DNA of 64,000 bases from Owenia fusiformis (GCA_903813345.2 CAIIXF020000007.1:28507564-28571563), one strand, 5' to 3'. Positions 36,044-47,405 are shown, numbered from the stretch's first letter. The notes: a model not told the origin generated them from the letters alone. Numbers and translations: made by a program.

Positions 36044-36118
36044 GGCACCCATCTTCGCACGCTCGGTCTTCACTGCGTTCATCGACCGACGGGAGCCGAG
36101 TGAACGAAGATGATGCCA
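36044..36118. repeat. CpG-rich interrupted palindrome
   Basis: GGCACCCATCTTCG ... CTCGG on the left pairs with CCGAG ... CGAAGATGATGCC on the right around CGACCGACGG. It is one of the few CpG-dense spots in the area; possibly a foldback MITE or a structured regulatory site. Confidence 0.5.
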
Positions 36119-37137
36119 CCACAGCCTCTACTAATTCCTTTCGAGAATATTGCTAGTTTTGAAATACTGGCTCCGTATCGCACATTGGAGGGATCGTGTG
36201 CTCGTTTCAAGAAACATTCTCAATGTCACGGGTCACTCTCATTCTGATCTATCAGGCCTTCTCTTTTCTCGTTGCCATAACTATTCCTTAATAAGTAGGA
36301 GCTGTGAATACCATGTCAGTGGCAATTTCCATTACTGTTGAAATGTTAAGTTTCAACGAATTTATTGAACAACCTTGTCAATTCCGATCTTCTATTTTCT
36401 TTATTTATGGGCAGTTCCTATTATTGTTTTATGACAGAATCTAATTATTTTTCATTTGCACTTTTGCTCTTTTTCCGACTGATTATTCTTTCACCTTTAT
36501 CGACTAGAAATAAGTGATATTCAATTCTGATGAAGACCAAATGAAATGGATATCCACATATTATATCTAGCGTGTGTATTTGGGTATTCCACCATCACAT
36601 CTTTCTGCCTTCAACTAGAAAGAAGCCAAAAGAAGCCCATGATTTCTCATAATGGTATACGGGTACCTACAGGTGATCTCCTTATTTACCTTTGATCCAT
36701 AGTCACGTGAAAGGTGCAGCGATACGATGAAACAAGAACTGAATATCATATTTTTTAGTTCTAATTTGAACTGACAACCATGCATAAGGCGCGGTGGTTC
36801 ATAGAAATACCTATCCTTAAGAATCCATCGGAAATCTGGCTTTCGTCCCAAGTTGACCTAAATGTAATTTGGCAACGTTAAAATTGAACAAAGAACAAGG
36901 GAATAGAATTACACTGAACCAAAATGCACCTAATCTAATTCATCACAACCAGGTCACCTTTCAAGATAGAAGGGTTGGTCGATGTAACATCATTGAATCA
37001 TTTATGACGGGGTCGACCACCCCTTGCATAACCTATTCAGATAATCAATTGCCTATCTGACAAAAATGTATTCCAATGAGTTCTGTTAATTTGATTGGTC
37101 ACCACTCTTCCATAATTCATCACCACCCCTCTCCAAG

Positions 37138-37447
37138 TAAGTTTAAACCGAAAGTCCCCATCGGATCTTGTAATGTTTGGATCTCTTTTTCATCAAACTT
37201 TTGGGGCTTTTTGAAAATGTAAGGCCTATTTTTGATAATTTGGCCTAAAAAGGCCCCAAAAGTCAAGTAATGCCCAAAAAGGACCCCAAATTGAGGCCCT
37301 GCAAAATTTCTGGGCCCAGCATTTTTTCTGGGCCCATCCAAGGCGGGGAGTGCACCCCTCCATGATTAGTTACCAAGATTAGTTACACCCCTCCATAATA
37401 AGTTAGGTAACCGGAAATACCCGTTGGATCTGGTTATGTTTGGATCT
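37138..37447. repeat. Direct-repeat-flanked segment
   Basis: A ~48-bp sequence (AAGTTTAAACCGAAAGTCCC ... AATGTTTGGATCT, 37138-37185) recurs imperfectly at 37401-37447 (AAGTTAGGTAACCGGAAATA ... TATGTTTGGATCT). Between them are G/C-block motifs such as AGGCCTATTTTT and CTAAAAAGGCCCC. A short retroelement remnant or a simple duplication are both possible. Confidence 0.45.
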
Positions 37448-38819
37448 TCAATTACAACAGGTTGAAACAAAGGTGTGGGAAGGAGAATTGTAATAAGTAT
37501 CGTCATTTATTTGACAACTTGTACTCAAATTGCTTCCTTGACGTCGATAGATCCAGTTCTCATTAGCTCATATTAATCGGGGCCAGTTGCCATCTGAAAA
37601 GGGGACGATAGCTAACGATCAATTTCGTAAAACTTGGTCGGTATGACATCATGATTTCAGTACGCCATATCGTAAATGTCAATATTCTGTGGGTGTTAAA
37701 ATGACCACCGAATAGGACACTGAATTAATCAGAACTGTTAAATAAATTAAATAAGGATAAAACGCAACGACCTTAGGTGAATTAATTTGGTAGGAGTTGC
37801 ATTTAATTTCATTTTGTTACATGAATTACCTTCCATTGTAACCGGACAAATCTAGAGGGACCCAAAGTGCCTCATTAACTCTATGAAAAGTGTCTCATTT
37901 TGATCAAGTTTTTCATGTGAAATGTAGTAACCTGGTAAACCCGCAGAGCATAAGTTGTCATACAGTCCCCATTCTCCAACCACAGTTCACTGCTAAGATA
38001 AGTAAAGAGGGGGAATACTTATTCTCTGACCCTTGGAGTAAAAAGTCGTGGTACAATTGATCGATTTACTAATCAATGGGGGTCAATCGCAGCCCAACCT
38101 TTGCATATTCTGACCTATTTAGATGGTATTTGGCACCGAAGTTATTATATTAACCTACTTTTACACAGACTGGTATCGAAAAATGTGTCCGCTGTGACGG
38201 AGCATGCTATTTTGCATAGCAACACCAGGAGATCCACACAATTTATTTTTTACTCATGTTTTGCTATATCAAAGAAAATTACTGACTCCATGCAATGAAT
38301 ATATCATTTGCGGGTAACTTTAATTTTTGTTTGAAGTCCAACAACGCTAAGAGTAAAAGCTATCGAAAACGGCGTCGGAGAATCATACTCCAAAATGTAC
38401 CATTTCTTTTATTTCTTTTTAATGGTACAAATAGCGACACGATAATATTTACACATGTTTTCAGCATAACTCTGGAGGTATTAATGAGATCTTTATGTAT
38501 TGGGTATTTTTTATTTTTTTTATAAAAAATAATGTTTAATTTTTTGTCCGCTGTGACGGAGCAGTTTCATATCTGAAATACGTTAAGAATTTAGATTTAT
38601 AATATATCTCTTTACAAGTTCTACGCGTTAGAGGAGGGAGCGTGTCAAATCTCTTTCGTAAAGTATTCTGAAAAATAAAACGTAACACAATCCAAATTCT
38701 GAGATGTATATACGACCACTCTTTAGGCTTCTTTACTCAGTTTGTGTGGTAAAATAAAAAGTATAAACAATAGTTTTTCTCATTTTAATACAAGTAGTCT
38801 ATTTTATACTCCCTGTTAG

Positions 38820-38929
38820 CGCACGATGATGCAATTAATGAAATAATTGGTGATTATTTTACAAGAGTTCACAATATTACCAAAGAGTTGTTAAACAAAA
38901 CTGATGTGAAATCATTTTATGCTGTTTAG
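38820..38929 (+). CDS. Possible 3' terminal exon inside foldback element
   Basis: After a pyrimidine-rich stretch ending CTCCCTGTTAG, a frame reads HDDAINEIIGDYFTRVHNIT then KELLNKTDVKSFYAV and stops at TAG (38927-38929). AATAAA follows at 39055-39060 and a run of 10 A at 39078-39087. The layout looks like a last exon plus 3' untranslated region, either the element's own or a captured host one. About 36 codons is too short to be sure; no upstream exon was found in the element. Confidence 0.25.
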
Positions 38930-39183
38930 TAAAGTACTTAGTGATTGTTAAAATTAGATTGTAAAAATTGTTTTGCCATGCATGTACATGAATGTTTTAT
39001 TTGTTATTTGCTTTATTGGACTTATCTCGATGTACATTACATGTTCAAGAGACCAATAAACTTATTAATAATAATTTAAAAAAAAAACAAACTTAAAGTT
39101 GCAATCCAAGTTATGCATGGTAACTCACGAAAATGATAGTCAACTTCATTTCAGTATAGGGTATTTGCCTTTCGTAGTGCCTA

Positions 39184-39345
39184 TCACCTGACGTGGTCAT
39201 TTTTTACGGTAACTTGATTATTTGAAGAAACATTATTTGCTGAAGATGAAGCTAAAAAATACATATAATGATATGGACTGCGGATTGTTCTACCCCCTTT
39301 AGTCGTTCCAAAAGGTAAGTGGAGTGTATCTTGAAATACGAAAAT
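39184..39345 (-). CDS. Possible terminal coding segment, minus strand, inside foldback element
   Basis: A minus-strand frame ending at 39184 reads LPFGTTKGGRTIRSPYHYMY then FLASSSANNVSSNNQVTVKN and DHVR. An AG preceded by T-rich sequence near 39345 could be its acceptor. Ser/Asn-rich C-terminal tails occur in real proteins, but this may be chance. Confidence 0.2.
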   Translation of the reverse strand: MFVFQDTLHLPFGTTKGGRTIRSPYHYMYFLASSSANNVSSNNQVTVKNDHVR

Positions 39346-39409
39346 GCAAAATTTGATTTTAAGATTGTTCTTTATTTGAATAAGAGTTATGGCTATCTGA
39401 TGCAACTAC

Positions 39410-39573
39410 AGTAAAACATATGTACAGTGAACACATATGGAGCCCAAAAATGTGTTCCCAGTTGGTAGATGTTTACTCCATAGAGGCAATTTCATACAGA
39501 AGTCAGAGGAATATTTGAAAAGATGAGGTGTTCACTAGAGAAAGATATTCATTGATACAGGTTTTACAGTGAA
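39410..39573. mobile_element. AGTGAACACC-family MITE, nested copy
   Basis: Left TACAGTAAAACATATGTACA then GTGAACACATATG; right GAGGTGTTCACTAGAGAAAG then TACAGGTTTTACAGTG. Inverted ends of about 25 bp next to a TA, pogo/Tigger-like by general knowledge. It sits in the centre of the 38164-40369 element, so it arrived later or was carried along. Confidence 0.65.
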
Positions 39574-40600
39574 GCACGTTTACCAAGACTTTTTTTTATA
39601 ATTTTAGTCTATGCAAACCGATGAATTTCAAATAATTACAAATTAAATATTGTATTGGGATCATCTTATATACAGTAATATTATGTGGTAAAAAGGTAAT
39701 GGCATCTGTCGGAATGCAGGATGTCTGTGCGCTGTTTCGAATAAATTCATATTAGCCACACTACACGTGACATTCCAAGACACCGTTGAGTTTACACCAT
39801 GTTGATTTCAGATAAACCTCCGAAAAATGCTAAGAGTGGTCGTTTTTATTTCTCAGATTTACATTACCCCAGATCTCCCAGAGGCTACTTGTCATAATTT
39901 AGGAAAGTGATTTGTGACTTTCTCTCTTCTAAGGGTACTTTTAAAAGATATAATTTGAATCTTAAATTCTTAACGTAGTTCACAGTTAAAACTGCTCCGT
40001 CACAGCTGACAAAAAATGTAAACATTATTTTTAATAAAAAATATTAGAAATACCCAATACATCAAGATATCATTAATACCTTCAGAGTTATGCTGAAAAC
40101 ATGTGTAAATATTATCGTGTCACTATATTGTTCCATTAAAGAGAAATAAAAGAAATGGTACATTTTGGGGTATGATACCCCGGCGCCGTTTTCAATAGCT
40201 TTTACTCTTAGCGTAGTTGGACTTCAAACAAAAGTTAAAGTTACCCTCAAATGATATACCCATTGCAAGGAGTAAGAAACTTTCTTTGGGTATAGCGAAA
40301 CATCTTAGTGTTTCTATGCAAAATAGCACGGTCCGTCACAGCGGACAACTTTTTCGATACCAGCCTGTGTTTTAATTAATACAAAACAAATCACTTTTAG
40401 TCATAGCAAGTTAGTGCATGTCAAAGTAGTATTTTGTGACTTTTGCTTCCTATATAATTTGGCGAGTTTTCATTATAAACTTCAAGTAAAGGAAAATATT
40501 ATCATAAGGTCCAGAATTCTGATTAATCAGAGCCCCTCTATCTAATGCTTGAGTTGGACAGGCTGTGCATTCCAAGGGATATTAAAGGCAGAAGTCTTGC

Positions 40601-40700
40601 TTGGGGGGGGGGGGGTCACAAGGGTTTGTAGCTACCTAGTCTATATAGGCTTTGTATCCCACAATGAAGGCCCGGAGGCAACGTAAACTCTCTGCGAGAA
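40601..40700 (+). repeat. Dispersed repeat R2, copy C (5' part)
   Basis: GGGGGTCACAAGGGTTTGTA followed by GCTACCTAGTC and AGGCTTTGTATCCCACAATG matches the first part of 29077-29217, preceded by a G13 run. Confidence 0.5.
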
Positions 40701-41080
40701 TTTCCACCAATTAGGCGATTGTCAAGATTCACCTCAAAATGTTGCTGGCAACGACAACCTTCTATTTTTGAGTCTGTTTGGCAATGAACAAATTTCATGT
40801 CAATAATCATCTCTCTCATCTCATCAGGGGCAATCAGAAGAAATTGTGTTCAACGAGTTATTACGGGCCTGTCACAATCAGGGAGAGAAATTGCATTTTA
40901 TAACCAATTTGCTCAAAATGATAAATTGAAGCCAAATAATTTGTTTGGTAAATATTCAGACTTTTAAAGGCCTTGTATAATGTTCATCTTGACATGGTGA
41001 TGGATTCATGATTTTTGGCGATTCATCAGTCATCACCCTCTTGTTGTATCCTAGGATCTTCATCCTAGTTGTATCCTAGA

Positions 41081-41100
41081 GTTCGCGGGTTCGAGTACCT
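41081..41100 (+). repeat. B-box-like tRNA-derived motif (SINE remnant?)
   Basis: GTTCGCGGGTTCGAGTACCT is an excellent match to the T-arm/B box of tRNA-derived SINEs. No A box or tRNA fold is visible upstream, so at most this is a broken SINE head. Confidence 0.3.
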
Positions 41101-42787
41101 AGATGTTTTTATTCATTTTTGTCATTGCTCTGCAATAATACGGACTCAGTTCCATACACATGTGCCACTTCTTATTATTCTCAGCCTTGGTGAAACAGAT
41201 GTAACGTTACAGTGTGACACTTGCACGTTCGTTACTTTTGTTACACTTCCGAAGTGTGGGCATATGAAAACTACACTAATATAACAGTTACATGTGGAAA
41301 TTGTGCGGGAAATTGTTTTAGGCCCGTAAGACACTTTTCTCCAAGGGGGTGCGGTTTTAACTAAAGAGAAAATAAAATTGTCAATTTATTGCTGCGTAAA
41401 TCAAATTGTGTAAGTCAAAAAGGGGGGGGGGGGCGAGAACTTTTTCCAGTTCAAGATCACATTCAGTGTTTTCTTGACCCTTTCAAGGTGTTTTAATTGA
41501 AATAGAATAAAGGAGGGCGAGTTGTTTGTAGAATGAATCGGGGGATTTTTTTCATGAATTTCGCTTATGTTTTTCATCCAAAAAACATCAATACACTTTA
41601 AAACATTTTGTTTACTTTAAGATTACACCATGTAATCCAAAAATATATTTCTCATTTTCAAAGATAATCCATGGATTAACACCCAGGTATTTTTATTTTT
41701 CAATCTTCAGAGGGCTGGGAATCAATGATGCTCAACGCTTTTGAATACGATAAATGCTGTTTTAAATAGGTTTTACGTATGCCAATAATTTCTCAAATTA
41801 TGTAAGCTGAATGCATTCCATAATCCCTAGAATATTCTCTTGGAGGAATCCAATGGTAGTTCCAAGCAGATTTTTAGATGGCAGGTAAGTAAATTCTTTA
41901 GTACTCGCCTTATTGGGTTGAGTTAGTTTATATTCAAAAATTATATATGATTCTGTAAAGATGTCAGTGTGGATGCTATATGGATTGCACACGTATGGTA
42001 AGCTGTATAATCCTATATTATGTAATACAAGTACAGTTTTGGTTGACATGATTGTGACTGAGTGAGAGATTAAACTCATTAAGGTAGTTCTGCATGTTGA
42101 TAATTTTTACTAATTTTGGTGATGAATAAATTATCTCATAATTATAAATTGGGCAATATTTTTGACATTTTAAGTGGATATAAAGAATTATGGTAACATA
42201 CACCATGGACCATGCATACACATACACTTACAAATGTGAAAATATTGTCCCTTTCACTGATTATCGGTATTTATAATCATGAAAATTAGTGAAAATATCG
42301 AGACATATCTACCTTAAAATCAGATTGGCTTACAAGTACCCTAAGCTATTTTCACATTTTTATTGCAAGAAAATCTTTTTGCAAGGGTTACAATGGTTGA
42401 AATATTGTGCTGGCTCTATTTGGCTGGAGTTTAATATTCAGACCTAGCTATAGGTATTATTACATTTATATGTACACTAGTATCTTGTTGACCTATATTC
42501 AGCACTGTATTGATGAATGGGCCACTTATTATGGCCAATATTCAATCATAAAGTGTACAGGGGTAGAGATGCCAAACCAAGAAGTCTTTTTGTGTCTGTC
42601 AAAATCCATTTGCATCCTACACATCCCAACATATTATCCAAATATGTTATTAATTAATGAAACATAACAGTATAATCTTTGGATTTACAAAGTTGTATGG
42701 GATTTCATTAGTGTAAAAGTTGCTTTTGAAGCATTTTTCTATAGCCATTTTGTAGGAAAAAAATGTATAATCTTTTAATTTGAAGTA

Positions 42788-42888
42788 TGACCTGAATCGA
42801 TTGCAAACTTTATATTTGCACATCTGATGTGATATACCATTTGTGTCATACTGTGAAATTATTTAATTTGCAATCGATTCAGGTCATA
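42788..42888. repeat. 20-bp perfect inverted repeat
   Basis: TGACCTGAATCGATTGCAAA and its exact complement TTTGCAATCGATTCAGGTCA are separated by about 60 bp of AT-rich DNA. Strong hairpin potential; could be a small nested element or a binding site of the larger element. Confidence 0.85.
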
Positions 42889-43134
42889 GTGTATTTTAGG
42901 TATTTTTGTGAAAATCAATAGAAACCAATGGCCTCTATTGGAATTGATGTTAAGTAAACTAAACTCCACGTTTACCAAACACATAGAACACAACTACTAA
43001 ATTAACTTTCAAATAGTAATGGCCTTGTGGGCGAGTATGACATTTATTCATCAGTCCATTTACATCAAGCAACTATACATCTCGTTCCATATCACAAATC
43101 TCAACTTCTGAATGTTACTCTGAGCAACATTTTT

Positions 43135-43412
43135 GCTGACCGACAGCATCGTACATGTACAATGTCAATATCAAATTCTGTAATATTCGCTTTGCTTGGC
43201 AGCGTTAAACTCTAAATCTGTAAATCATAATATTTTGTTCTGAGCTAATTAAAGGCGTAGTAGCCTTGCTGACCGACAGCGTTACACTCTATGAAAAACT
43301 GTGAATATCAATATTTTGCTCTGAGCAATAAGTAAAGGCGTAGTAACCAAGCTGACCGACAGCGTTATACTAAGCTGACCGACAGCGTTATACTAAGCTG
43401 ACCGACAGCGTT
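43135..43412. repeat. GCTGACCGACAGCG repeats
   Basis: The motif GCTGACCGACAGCGTTA occurs five times; the last three copies are in strict 23-bp tandem (with TACTAA spacers), the earlier ones in a longer ~80-110 bp unit that also contains ATATTTTGTTCTGAGC and AAAGGCGTAGTA. A two-level repeat grown from one motif. Confidence 0.85.
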
Positions 43413-44439
43413 AGTGTACTTTTTTAAATCAGTTCTAACATAATATCTAAATGTTTTTCACTGTAAATACCCTTAGTAACAGGCAAGGCAGCCTTACATT
43501 TACTCTAAAAAGATTGGTAAGCTATTATCATTCCTGAACTTACGGTAAGCTCGTAACAATTAATATTAATAAAACAAATGTTATTCTTAAATGAAATAAA
43601 CGAGGTGAAATCGAAAATTTCTCAACTTCCGGTGACCCAACCTTAACCCCCTTTTTAAGGAGGGAGGAGGTACTCGACTTAAAGTCGGCCCCGTGATCCG
43701 AAATGAAGCAGAGTTACAGACGAGGACTTCGATAAACGATTCACCTGTTCTAACAATGCAATATGATATTTTGAAAATTTTTACAAATATGAAATATCTT
43801 AAAAAACATTTGCCTGTGTAACTTTGTCATACCTCGCTTGCGTGTAAACCGAGAATGACCTTACATTACATACATAATTCACATGTCCAAATGAAATACT
43901 CCAAGCGTGAATACCCTACTCACTTACCACCTACGATCACCCTAATAAAAATGCTACGCAATAAACATTTCGCCTTCCGTAATACTTAAAGTAATTTTCA
44001 AACTGATTCGTTACACTCAAACGTTAGAAAATCTATATATCCACATGTTAAGTCAATGGAGCCCATTCAATGGCAAGTCAATACACCCTTGCTGAACTAA
44101 ATGACCTCAACCTCAGCCCATGTGGGTCCAAACGCTCAAATATTTTCCACAGTATTATGTGACATTGTATTCTTTATGTTACACCTAAAAATGATTCATT
44201 TTGTTCATGGGGATATCATAATGGAAAGTGCACTAGACCCTTATTGTAATTGTATGATATCGTATTTGTGATTTGAATATACACTGTGATATTTGAGAAA
44301 AAGAATGTTTTGTTTTAGTTTCATTGCAATTTATAACCCTAATATCTTAAAGCCAGAATCCTTCCTTGTCTTCCAATTTTCTAATAACCTCAGAAGTTCC
44401 TACTTTTTAAAAAAAATACAATTTTCCATGATCATTTTT

Positions 44440-44565
44440 ATGTCACCACCACAACTTTTTTGTGGACGGTGTTCAGTGGTTGGTGTTTATCATTTGGCAG
44501 TTGGTGTCTGTAACAAATGGCAGGTGTTGACATTTTGCATGTGAATGCCTTGTCTTATAATGTAG
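44440..44565 (+). repeat. Dispersed repeat R3, copy A
   Basis: ATGTCACCACCACAACTTTT, GTGTTCAGTGGTTGGTGTT, GGTGTCTGTAACAAATGGCA and ATTTTGCATGTGAATGCCTT align in order with 63880-64000. Confidence 0.7.
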
Positions 44566-46959
44566 CCAACTGCAATGGATGTAAAACGGATACAGTTAAC
44601 TAATACATTTCTTGGCATCAATTCAAATCATATGCTAATTTTAAATGAAAATGCTTTTTTTCATGTTTTACCACTCATAAATGCCATAATATCTCAATGT
44701 CACATTCAGGAAAATATGGCTATCAACAAGTTTTGAATTCTTACAATCCTGGAAGTTGTACATGTAAGCATACACATCTGTCAGTTCAGTTTATGTGTAA
44801 AAGTTAATCCCCTAAGCCTTAATAACTGATGCATGAAATATTATGGATGAGTTACATAATATGTACTCGTGCTATTTAGGTAAATGTTGTGCTGTTTCAC
44901 CAGATTTGACTGACATCTTTAAATAACAACAATTTGATTTGATGATCAGACAGCAACAAAACAAATTAAGTGGCCAAGACAAAAGAATGTTATTATGATA
45001 GGCATTCTAGGGATTAAGGAATGCATTCAGCTTACATAATTTGAGAAATTATTGGCATACGTAAAACCTATTTAAAACAGCATTTATCGTATTCAAAAGC
45101 GTTGAGCATCATTGATTCCCAGCCCTCTGAAGATTGAAAAATAAAAATACCTGGGTGTTAATCCATGGATTATCTTTGAAAATGAGAAATATATTTTTGG
45201 ATTACATGGTGTAATCTTAAAGTAAACAAAATGTTTTAAAGTGTATTGATGTTTTTTGGATGAAAAACATAAGCGAAATTCATGAAAAAAATCCCCCGAT
45301 TCATTCTACAAACAACTCGCCCTCCTTTATAAAAAATTCAGATTTTTTCAATCAATTTCTTCTAAGGGGAGCGAGGGGACAGCAAGGAAAATTTTACTAA
45401 TTCAAGATGCTGTCTGGTTAATTCTGAGCACTTTTAATGTGTTTGAGTAAATGAATGCTTTAGTTTTTGGGGTGGGCTGCCAGAAATTTTTATGTTTTTA
45501 TGATTTCATTATGTCACTTGGCGACTTCTAGGCACATTTAAAGTGTTTAAAATTAACAAATGCAACTTCCAAACTTGTGAGGAGTGACCCACTCCCCCTA
45601 GAAAATTTTACACTTTTGAGATGCTATTTGGTGCTTTCTGGGCACTTTTAAATTGAATGAGTCAATAAAAAAATGTGATTTTGTTTTTCAAATTTTTTTG
45701 GGGGTGTCAAAGAGAATGAGAGGGTGAAGTGGGGTGGGGTGCCAGAGGGGGAGCAAGGGGTTGTCCCCAAGAAACATTGACCATATCAAGGTGCCATTTG
45801 ATGATGTCTGGGCACTTTAAAAATGTCTGAGACAATACATGAAACTCAGAATGTTCTCAATTGTTTTGTGGGGGATGTGAGGCGTGGCCAACTCTTCTAG
45901 AAAATTTTACAATTTTAAGATGATATTTGGTGCTTCTTGGCACTTTTAAAGTGAATGAGTCAATCGAAAAAAAATGGAAAAACAATTACATTTTTCAATT
46001 TTTTTTTTGGGGGGGGTGCCAGAGGGGGAGCTGGGATTAGGGTGCCAGGGGGAGAGCAAGTGTTTGACCCCCATATCTGTCCCCCAGAAACATTGATCAT
46101 ATCAAGGTGCTATTTGATGAAGTCTGGGCACTTTAAAAGTGTCTGAGACAATGCATGAAATAAATTCAGAATTTTTGTCAATTGTTTTGTGGGGGATGTG
46201 AGGGGTGGCTTACTTCCCTAGAAAAATTTACAATTTAAGATGCTATTTTGGTGCTTTCTGGGCACTTTCAAAGTGTATGACTCAATAAAAAATTTGAAAA
46301 AATCACAATATTTTGGGGGATGTCAAAGGGGGAGGGGGTGCCAGAGGGGAAGGTGGGATGGGAATGCAAGAGGGCGAGTAAGTGTTAGTCTCCCAGAATC
46401 ATTGACTATATCAAGGAGCTATTTGAAGATGTCTGGGTACTTTACATGTGTCTGAGACGATTCATAAAATAAATTCAGAACTTTTCAATTGTTTTGTTCT
46501 GGGTGTGAGGGGTGGCCCATTCCCTCTAGAAAATTTTACAATTTTAAAACGCTGAATTGTGCTCTCTGGGCACTTTTAAAGTGTATGAGTTAATTAAAAA
46601 ATTGAGAAAATCAAAAAAAAATTCAATTTTTTAGAGGGGTGTCAAGGGGGGCGGGAGTGACAGGGGGGAGGTGTGGTGGGGTGGGGATCCCAAAATTTGT
46701 TAGTCCCCCAGAAACATTGACTATATCAAGGAGCTATGTGATGATGTCTGGGCACTTGGGCACTTTAAAAGTGTCTGAGACAATACATAAAATAAATTCA
46801 GAACTTTTCCATTGTATTGAGGGGGTGTGAGGGGTGGCCCACTCCCTCTAGAAAATTTTACAATTTCTTTAAAAAAAATTTGGGGGTGTCAAAGGAGGGT
46901 GCGGTCGCACCCATCGCATGATCGCATCCCTCCATCTGACGGCCCTGTTATGTTGACCA

Positions 46960-47039
46960 TGTGCACCTACCCTTTGCATTCGTTAGAGCTTCGTCATAGT
47001 TAGTTTAAAACTACACTCTGCGCACAGGGTATGTGCACC
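46960..47039. mobile_element. TACCCTTTGCATT MITE, copy B with 8-bp duplication
   Basis: The element 46968-47031 (64 bp) begins TACCCTTTGCATTCG and ends CTGCGCACAGGGTA. TGTGCACC flanks it exactly on both sides (46960-46967, 47032-47039). An 8-bp duplication is standard for hAT elements. It landed about 20 bp beyond the end of the copy-2 CAGGGCC element. Confidence 0.85.
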
Positions 47040-47351
47040 ACAGGGCCATGAAAACAAATTGTTCACTTTGTTTTGCACAAGCAAAAAGTTACAGTATTAC
47101 AAGATCAAGTTGTACTTCTTTTGACTTCCACTCAATTTGAGCAGTGTGGTGATGTTTATTGCATATGGAGTTTAGGTAAACTTATCTTGTGAACATGAGA
47201 GATGAGAGAACATCTGTCAAAAACATTGAACACCAAATCTCGGCACAGAACGTAGATTTGACCTGTTGTACATACCATAACATAAATTCTTTTTCTTCCT
47301 CCTAGATAAGTAAATAAAAATGACGCATCGCAAGATACACAAGTTGAATTT

Positions 47352-47405
47352 TTGCATTCGTTCGACTTCGCCTCAGTTACGACACTTAATACGCGCATGG
47401 TATAA
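47352..47405. mobile_element. TACCCTTTGCATT MITE, degraded copy
   Basis: TTTTTGCATTCGTTCGACTT followed by CGCCTCAGTTACGACACTTA and ACGCGCATGGTAT: the same left-to-right order as copies A and B, termini worn. Confidence 0.5.

Larger units (their letters stand above)
38159..40374. mobile_element. 2.2-kb foldback element with TTTTA duplication
   Basis: The element is 38164-40369. Both ends begin CACAG(A/G)CTGGTATCGAAAAA, and TTTTA flanks it on each side (38159-38163, 40370-40374). The arms are roughly 480-500 bp inverted repeats (38164-about 38660; about 39890-40369), imperfect. Each arm carries GTCCGCTGTGACGGA twice, once near the end and once about 370 bp in; the dyad TCCG-CGGA makes it a likely protein-binding site. 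The 1.2-kb centre holds a possible 3' exon with a polyadenylation signal and a nested AGTGAACACC MITE. CAC-starting ends with a 5-bp duplication recall the Transib/RAG-like group, but the arm length is unlike them; classification is open. Confidence 0.82.
41507..45330. mobile_element. 3.8-kb element with 327-bp near-identical inverted repeats
   Basis: The left arm 41507-41833 and right arm 45004-45330 are exact inverted copies apart from one difference that I can see (CCATAATCCC versus CCTTAATCCC). The ends read (TA)AAGGAGGGCGAGTTGTTTG, with TA just outside AAGGAGG on both sides, compatible with a TA target. It interrupts copy 2 of the CAGGGCC element. The 3.17-kb interior contains a 20-bp hairpin (42788-42888), GACCGACAGCG tandem repeats (43135-43412), a CpG-rich patch near 43600-43740 and a dispersed repeat (44440-44565), but no convincing gene. 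Confidence 0.8.
41316..46947 (-). mobile_element. CAGGGCCGTCA element, copy 2, split by a 3.8-kb insertion
   Basis: Inverted relative to copy 1. The end AGGCCCGTAAGACACTTTTC lies at 41321, and the other end ATCTGACGGCCCTG finishes at about 46947. Outer part one (41321-41506) and part two (45331-46947) together correspond to copy 1. The internal units with GTGTATGAGTCAAT-like and CTGGGCACTTTTAAAGTG motifs recur about five times between 45600 and 46840. The break between the parts holds the 41507-45330 element. Open frames within are repeat artefacts. Confidence 0.8.

Noticed and set aside
36690-36851. Possible minus-strand first exon MGRKPDFRWILKDR... ending at GTAAAT
   Set aside because: Phase 0 fits, but the donor is mediocre and the composition is like chance frames.
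41081-41100. tRNA gene at the GGTTCGAGTACC motif
   Set aside because: No acceptor stem, D-arm or A box upstream; at most a SINE remnant.
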